Below, in pieces: positions 35,639 to 39,471 of a stretch of DNA of 39,471 nt. The position numbers were made by a program, and so were the translations under genes. Location of the stretch: assembly GCA_903933915.1 (NCBI GenBank), contig CAIZLW010000026.1:1-39471 (forward strand). Reading direction: 5' to 3'. Position 1 is the stretch's first letter. Every line of letters begins with the position of its first letter. This DNA is from an uncultured beta proteobacterium. GTDB taxonomy: Bacteria > Pseudomonadota > Gammaproteobacteria > Burkholderiales > SG8-41. The notes beneath the pieces were generated by a model. It had not been told where the DNA came from. It saw only the letters and a program-made list of their open reading frames with translations, and did no database searches.

Positions 35639-36724
35639 ATGAATATCGTAGTCATGGCCGGTGACGACATCGGTCCGGAAATCATCGCCGCGGCGATGGC
35701 GGTGGTGAAAGCGGCGGATGCCGAGTTTTCGCTCGGCCTGCGTTTTACCGACATTGAGGTCGGCATGGTCAGCCATCGCAAGCACGGCACGACGTTGACC
35801 GACACGGCGTTGCAGGCCGCCATGGATGCCGACGGCGTCATCGTCGGTCCCTGCGGCATGACGGATTACCCGCCGCTGGCGCAGGGCGGCGTCAACATTC
35901 CCGGAACCATCCGCAAGCGCCTTGATCTGTACGCCAACCTGCGCCCGGCGCGCAGCCGTGCCGGCATGCCCGATGCGCGGCGCGGGCTGGATGCGCTGAT
36001 CGTCCGTGAAAACACCGAAGGTTTTTACTCCGATCGCACGATGTTCATGGGCAACGGCGAATTCATGCCGACCGAAGATGTGGCGCTTTCGGTGCGCAAG
36101 ATCACCCGCCAGGGCTCGCAGCGCATCGCCAGGGTGGCTTTTGAATATGCAGCACGGCGCAGTAAGCGTGTCACCGTGGTCGGCAAGCGCCATGTGCTGC
36201 AAATGACTGACGGCCTGTTCATGGCCCCCGCTTATGAGTTGGCGAAAGCGCGCGCCGACATCACGTTGCGCGAAATGGATATCGATGCCATGGCCGCTGA
36301 TATCTACACGCGGCCGGAGCGCCACGACGTGATCCTGATTTCCAATATGTTCGGCGACATTCTGTCGAATCTGGCGGTGGCACTGTCAGGCGGATTGGGG
36401 TTGGCTGCGGCGATCAACGCCGGCGACAAACACGCCATTGCCAATGCCGGCCACGGCTCGGCGCCGGACATTGCGGGTAAAGGGGTTGCAAACCCAAGTG
36501 GAATGATTCTGTCGGCCGGCATGCTGCTGGAATGGTTGGGCATCCGGCACAACAAGCCGGCATTCCAGCAGGCCTATCAGGCGATCCAGATCGCGGTCGA
36601 CGCGGCGCTGGCCGATGCCGATGTGCGCACCGGTGATCTTGGCGGTCGCGGCAATACCCGGGGTTTTGCCGAGGCGGTCGTCAAACAATTGCGCAGTAAA
36701 AAGGTACAGGCCGCCGTAGCCTGA
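35639..36724 (+). CDS. Isocitrate/isopropylmalate dehydrogenase family protein
   Basis: A 361-residue beta-decarboxylating dehydrogenase related to LeuB, isocitrate and tartrate dehydrogenases. It has AGDDIGPEII at 7-16, LDLYANLRPARS near 98, IVRENTEGFYSDR near 121-133, and the metal/NAD region SNMFGDILSNLAVALSGGLG near 224, then [17 protein letters not shown] near 272. The sequence differs clearly from the true leuB at 11503, so it probably acts on another 2-hydroxy acid or tartrate-like substrate. It lies between the enolase-superfamily gene (44-base gap) and the Bug protein gene (33-base gap). Confidence 0.92.
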   Translation: MNIVVMAGDDIGPEIIAAAMAVVKAADAEFSLGLRFTDIEVGMVSHRKHGTTLTDTALQAAMDADGVIVGPCGMTDYPPLAQGGVNIPGTIRKRLDLYANLRPARSRAGMPDARRGLDALIVRENTEGFYSDRTMFMGNGEFMPTEDVALSVRKITRQGSQRIARVAFEYAARRSKRVTVVGKRHVLQMTDGLFMAPAYELAKARADITLREMDIDAMAADIYTRPERHDVILISNMFGDILSNLAVALSGGLGLAAAINAGDKHAIANAGHGSAPDIAGKGVANPSGMILSAGMLLEWLGIRHNKPAFQQAYQAIQIAVDAALADADVRTGDLGGRGNTRGFAEAVVKQLRSKKVQAAVA

Positions 36725-36757
36725 GTCCTAAAAAACGATACACGGAGGAGGAGTCCC

Positions 36758-37717
36758 ATGAAACGTACCGTCTTTGCGTTGTCCGCGCTGGCTGCGGTTC
36801 TGAGTGCAGGCCAGGTTGCTGCACAGGCTTATCCGGTCAAATCGATCCGCTTTCTGGTGGGTTATGCGCCGGGCGGCGGCACTGACATCATGGCGCGCGT
36901 TGTCGGCGCCAAGCTGACCGAAAGTCTGGGTCAGCAGCTGATCGTCGACAACCGGCCGGGTGCGAATGCCAACCTCGCCGCGGAAATTGCATCGAAGGCG
37001 ACGCCCGACGGTTATACGGTGCTGTTTATTTCGGTGTCGCATGCGATCAGCAAGCCGCTGTATAAAAAACTGGGCTACGACCTGGTGCGCGATTTCACCC
37101 CGCTGATCAATGTATCGTCGGTGCCGATGTTCGTGGTGGTGCCGCCGTCATCGGCGCCGAAAAGCGTGGCCGACGTGATCGTGCTGGCCAAAAGCAAGCC
37201 GATCAACTACGCATCCTCGGGTGAAGGCAGTCCGGAGCATATCGCCGCCGAAATGTTCAAGGCGATGACCAAAACCAGCATGACCCATGTTTCGTACAAG
37301 GGCGGTGCGCCGTCGGCGCTGGCGCTGATTTCCGGCGAAGTGCAGCTCGGCTTCAATACCGCGCCGGTGGCCGTGCCGCACATCAAGTCCGGCAAAATGC
37401 GCGCCATTGCGGTGACCAGTGCCAAGCGCAACCCGGCACTGCCCGATGTGCCTACCGTTGCCGAGTCGGGCGTGCCCGGCTACGACATGATCAACTGGTA
37501 CGGCGCGGTGGTGCCGACGGGAACGCCGGCGTTCGCCATCAACCGTCTGAATGCCGATATCAACAAGGCGCTGCAGTTGCCGGATGTGCAGCAACGCCTC
37601 GCTGCGCTGGGTGCCGATCCGCTGGGTGGCAGCGCCGCCGAGTTCGACGCTTACATCAAGTCGGAAATCACCAAATACACCAAGGTCGTGCACGACGGGA
37701 AATTACAGCAGCAGTAA
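36758..37717 (+). CDS. Bug-family (tripartite tricarboxylate transport type) periplasmic binding protein
   Basis: A 319-residue exported solute-binding protein. The signal peptide ends near residue 23 (VAAQA), followed by YPVKSIRFLVGYAPGGGTDIMAR, here the typical start of the mature Bug domain (VGYAPGGGTD). Further signatures are IVDNRPGANANLAAE near 66, YKGGAPSALALISGEVQLGF near 185 and AVTSAKRNPALPDVPTVAESG near 215-235. Bug proteins bind carboxylates such as citrate, glutamate or aromatic acids. No TctA/TctB membrane genes are next to it, which is common for Bug proteins. The strong GGAGGAG before the ATG suggests high expression. It ends at a bidirectional terminator. Confidence 0.94.
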   Translation: MKRTVFALSALAAVLSAGQVAAQAYPVKSIRFLVGYAPGGGTDIMARVVGAKLTESLGQQLIVDNRPGANANLAAEIASKATPDGYTVLFISVSHAISKPLYKKLGYDLVRDFTPLINVSSVPMFVVVPPSSAPKSVADVIVLAKSKPINYASSGEGSPEHIAAEMFKAMTKTSMTHVSYKGGAPSALALISGEVQLGFNTAPVAVPHIKSGKMRAIAVTSAKRNPALPDVPTVAESGVPGYDMINWYGAVVPTGTPAFAINRLNADINKALQLPDVQQRLAALGADPLGGSAAEFDAYIKSEITKYTKVVHDGKLQQQ

Positions 37718-37729
37718 ACCGTCTGCGCG

Positions 37730-37759
37730 AAAAAAACCGGCGCATGCGCCGGCTTTTTT
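37730..37759. terminator. Bidirectional intrinsic terminator between the Bug gene and dnaJ
   Basis: CCGGCGCATGCGCCGG (37737-37752) is a perfect 16-base palindrome flanked by an A run on the left and TTTTTT (37754-37759) on the right. It therefore works as a stem with U-tail in both directions. It serves the two convergent transcripts. Confidence 0.95.
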
Positions 37760-37775
37760 ATGGATGCAGAGAGTG

Positions 37776-38903
37776 TTACTCGGCGAAAAACTCCTTGACC
37801 CGATCCATCCACGATTTCGCGCGGGGATTATGTCGCGCGGTATCCTTGCTGCTGATCGTTTCGAATTCCTGCAGCAGTTCTTTCTGGCGCGAAGTCAGGC
37901 TGACCGGGGTTTCGACGACGACATGGCACATCAGGTCGCCGTGTGTCGTTGAGCGCACGCCCTTGATACCCTTGCCGCGCAGCCGGAACACCTTGCTGCT
38001 CTGTGTTTCCGCAGGGATCTTGATCTTGGCGTAGCCGTCGAGCGTGGGGATTTCGATTTCGCCGCCCAGTGCCGCGGTGGTGAAGCTGATCGGCATTTCG
38101 CAATGCAGGTCGTTGTGATCCCGCGTGAACACGTTGTGCGGCTTGATCTGCATTACCACGTAGAGGTCGCCCGACGGCCCACCGTTGACGCCGGCTTCGC
38201 CTTCGCCCGACAGGCGAATGCGGTCACCTTCGTCGACGCCCGCAGGAATTTTGACTGCCAGCGTTTTTTGTTTCTTGACGCGGCCGCTGCCGGAACAGGG
38301 GCTGCAGGGGTTGGCCACCATCTTGCCGGTGCCGTGGCAGCGAGGGCAGGTCTGCTGGATCGAGAAAAAGCCCTGCTGCATGCGCACCTGGCCTTGACCG
38401 CCGCAGGTGGTGCAGGTGGTCGGCTGGGTGCCGGGTTTGGCACCGCTGCCCTTGCAGGTCTCGCATGCTTCCATTGCAGGAATTCGGATGCGCGTCTCGG
38501 TGCCGCGTGCCGCGTCTTCGAGGGAGATTTCGAGGTTGTAGCGGAGGTCGGCGCCGCGGTAGACCGTGGAGCGGCCACGACCGCCGCCACCGCCGCCGCC
38601 GCCGAAGATGTCGCCGAAGATGTCACCGAAGGCGTCGCCGAACCCGGCGCCTGCGCCGGCACCCGCGCCGGCCGAGGGGTCGACGCCGGCATGGCCGAAC
38701 TGGTCGTAGGCCGCGCGTTTCTGCGCATCCGTGAGGATTTCGTAGGCTTCCTTGGCTTCCTTGAAGTGTTCCTCGGCCTTGGGGTTGTCCGGATTACGGT
38801 CCGGATGCCACTTCATCGCGAGTTTGCGGTACGACTTTTTCATGTCGTCCTCGGAGGCGTCGCGATTGACGCCCAATACTTCGTAATAGTCTTTTTTTGC
38901 CAT
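37776..38903 (-). CDS. dnaJ: Chaperone protein DnaJ
   Basis: The J-domain co-chaperone that stimulates DnaK ATPase. The 375-residue type I protein has a J domain at 1-70 with the HPD triad in [12 protein letters not shown] Gly-rich linker follows, including a run of glycines near 100. Four CxxCxGxG zinc repeats lie near 147-205 ([32 protein letters not shown]), then the substrate-binding C-terminal domains. The start at 38903 is standard. It lies downstream of dnaK on the same strand with a 91-base structured gap, so the two are probably one heat-shock operon. Confidence 0.98.
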   Translation of the reverse strand: MAKKDYYEVLGVNRDASEDDMKKSYRKLAMKWHPDRNPDNPKAEEHFKEAKEAYEILTDAQKRAAYDQFGHAGVDPSAGAGAGAGAGFGDAFGDIFGDIFGGGGGGGGRGRSTVYRGADLRYNLEISLEDAARGTETRIRIPAMEACETCKGSGAKPGTQPTTCTTCGGQGQVRMQQGFFSIQQTCPRCHGTGKMVANPCSPCSGSGRVKKQKTLAVKIPAGVDEGDRIRLSGEGEAGVNGGPSGDLYVVMQIKPHNVFTRDHNDLHCEMPISFTTAALGGEIEIPTLDGYAKIKIPAETQSSKVFRLRGKGIKGVRSTTHGDLMCHVVVETPVSLTSRQKELLQEFETISSKDTARHNPRAKSWMDRVKEFFAE

Positions 38904-38931
38904 TTCGTTCCGTTACCCTGAATGCGCCAAA

Positions 38932-38972
38932 GGCGCAGGGTGCGGAGGATGGTTCCTCAACACCGCTGCGCC
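38932..38972 (-). promoter_or_regulatory. Hairpin in the dnaK-dnaJ intergenic region
   Basis: GGCGCAG (38932-38938), GGTG (38939-38942) and GAGGA (38945-38949) pair with TCCTC (38954-38958), CACC (38961-38964) and CTGCGCC (38966-38972). This gives 16 base pairs with one small internal loop and one bulge. No U-tail follows on the minus strand, so it is more likely an mRNA stability or processing element, or a partial attenuator between dnaK and dnaJ, than a full terminator. Confidence 0.55.
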
Positions 38973-38994
38973 CTGGCCGGGGAAGTAAAGTGGA

Positions 38995-39471
38995 TTACTT
39001 CTTGCCGTCTTTGACTTCCTCGAACTCGGCATCAACCACGTTGCCGTCATCTTTCTTGCCGGCATCGGCCTTGTTGGCATCGCTTTCACTGCCGCCGCCT
39101 GAAGCCGCGCCCTGGGCTTTCTGCATCTCTTCGCCCAACTTCTGCGCGGCTTGGGTCAGCGCCTGTGTTTTGGCTTCGATCGCGTCCTTGTCGTCGCCTT
39201 TTATCGCTTCTTCGGCGTCTTTCAGCGCGGCTTCGATCTTCGCCTTGTCGTCGGCGCCGATCTTGTCACCATACTCCGTCAGCGATTTTTTCACGCTGTG
39301 GATCATGGCGTCGCACTGGTTGCGGGTGTCGACCAGTTCGCGCAGTTTCTTGTCTTCCTCGGCATTGGCCTCGGCGTCCTTGACCATGCGCTGGATCTCT
39401 TCTTCCGAAAGACCGGAACTGGCCTGGATCTTGATCTTGTTTTCCTTGCCGGTCGCCTTGTCCTTGGCCGA
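38995..39471 (-). CDS. dnaK: Chaperone protein DnaK, C-terminal 158 residues only
   Basis: The Hsp70 chaperone, cut by the right window edge. The visible part starts in the substrate-binding domain ([13 protein letters not shown], then [14 protein letters not shown], a strongly conserved DnaK block). It continues through the helical lid ([15 protein letters not shown]) and the Ala/Gln-rich helix to the acidic disordered tail ending [14 protein letters not shown], the usual DnaK C-terminus. The frame is open to the edge. The ATG at 39387 is only an internal methionine. The gene is upstream of dnaJ. Confidence 0.97.
   Translation of the reverse strand, partial: SAKDKATGKENKIKIQASSGLSEEEIQRMVKDAEANAEEDKKLRELVDTRNQCDAMIHSVKKSLTEYGDKIGADDKAKIEAALKDAEEAIKGDDKDAIEAKTQALTQAAQKLGEEMQKAQGAASGGGSESDANKADAGKKDDGNVVDAEFEEVKDGKK

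Noticed and set aside
34236-36325. Long minus-strand frames opposite the enolase-superfamily and dehydrogenase genes
   Set aside because: The plus-strand genes have complete catalytic motifs; the antisense frames have none.
1-39471. CRISPR array, tRNA or rRNA genes
   Set aside because: No regularly spaced repeats and no tRNA-like T-loop/acceptor arrangement or rRNA sequence was seen on reading; a dedicated search was not possible.

Overview
The window is about 35 kb of a betaproteobacterial chromosome (probably Burkholderiales or a close relative), with one end of a mobile element at its left edge. The taxonomic inference rests on gene order (leuC-entericidin-leuD-leuB-asd-fimV-truA-trpF-trpB-trpA-accD-folC-dedD-cvpA-purF), GC-rich codon use, a Bug-type periplasmic binding protein and a SAM-II riboswitch. 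Nothing in the sequence fixes the genus.

Positions 1 to about 4402 are visibly AT-richer than the rest. They hold three minus-strand genes joined by 4-bp start/stop overlaps, each recognisable as a tyrosine recombinase; the third is cut by the window edge. The element end lies inside thyA: thymidylate synthase is intact from its start at 4916 to about codon 172, just after the Gln-Arg-Ser and Asp of the dUMP-binding segment. The reading frame then passes into foreign sequence. The thyA promoter region remains and points into the recombinase operon. The layout resembles three-recombinase elements (GInt-type islands with ginABC, RIT elements, Tn554 relatives). The cargo and the other end lie outside the window.

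From 5022 to 13766 there is an M17 aminopeptidase, a small conserved protein, aroC, an MFS transporter, and the leucine/aspartate-family block leuC, an entericidin-like lipoprotein, leuD, leuB, asd. From 13934 to 24970 follow fimV, a strong terminator, then a tight plus-strand run: truA, trpF, trpB, trpA, accD, folC, dedD, cvpA, purF. This run serves tRNA modification, tryptophan, fatty-acid, folate, cell-division and purine functions. A PaiB-like FMN-binding protein comes next.

At 25616-25742 a promoter, a SAM-II riboswitch and an intrinsic terminator precede a Cys/Met-metabolism PLP enzyme, which ties that gene to S-adenosylmethionine levels. The minus-strand group that follows is lpxH, two cyclophilins (cytoplasmic and periplasmic), an L,D-transpeptidase and a TPR protein, the last two sharing a similar NTF2-like C-terminal domain. 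cysS runs the other way. A 329-bp gap carries a perfect 14-bp-arm hairpin of a type seen as dispersed repeats.

The right end holds a CNT-type nucleoside transporter and a small putative catabolic cluster: an enolase-superfamily enzyme, an isocitrate/isopropylmalate-dehydrogenase-like enzyme and a Bug binding protein. A perfect bidirectional terminator separates these from minus-strand dnaJ and the 3' end of dnaK. No tRNA, rRNA or CRISPR array was seen.
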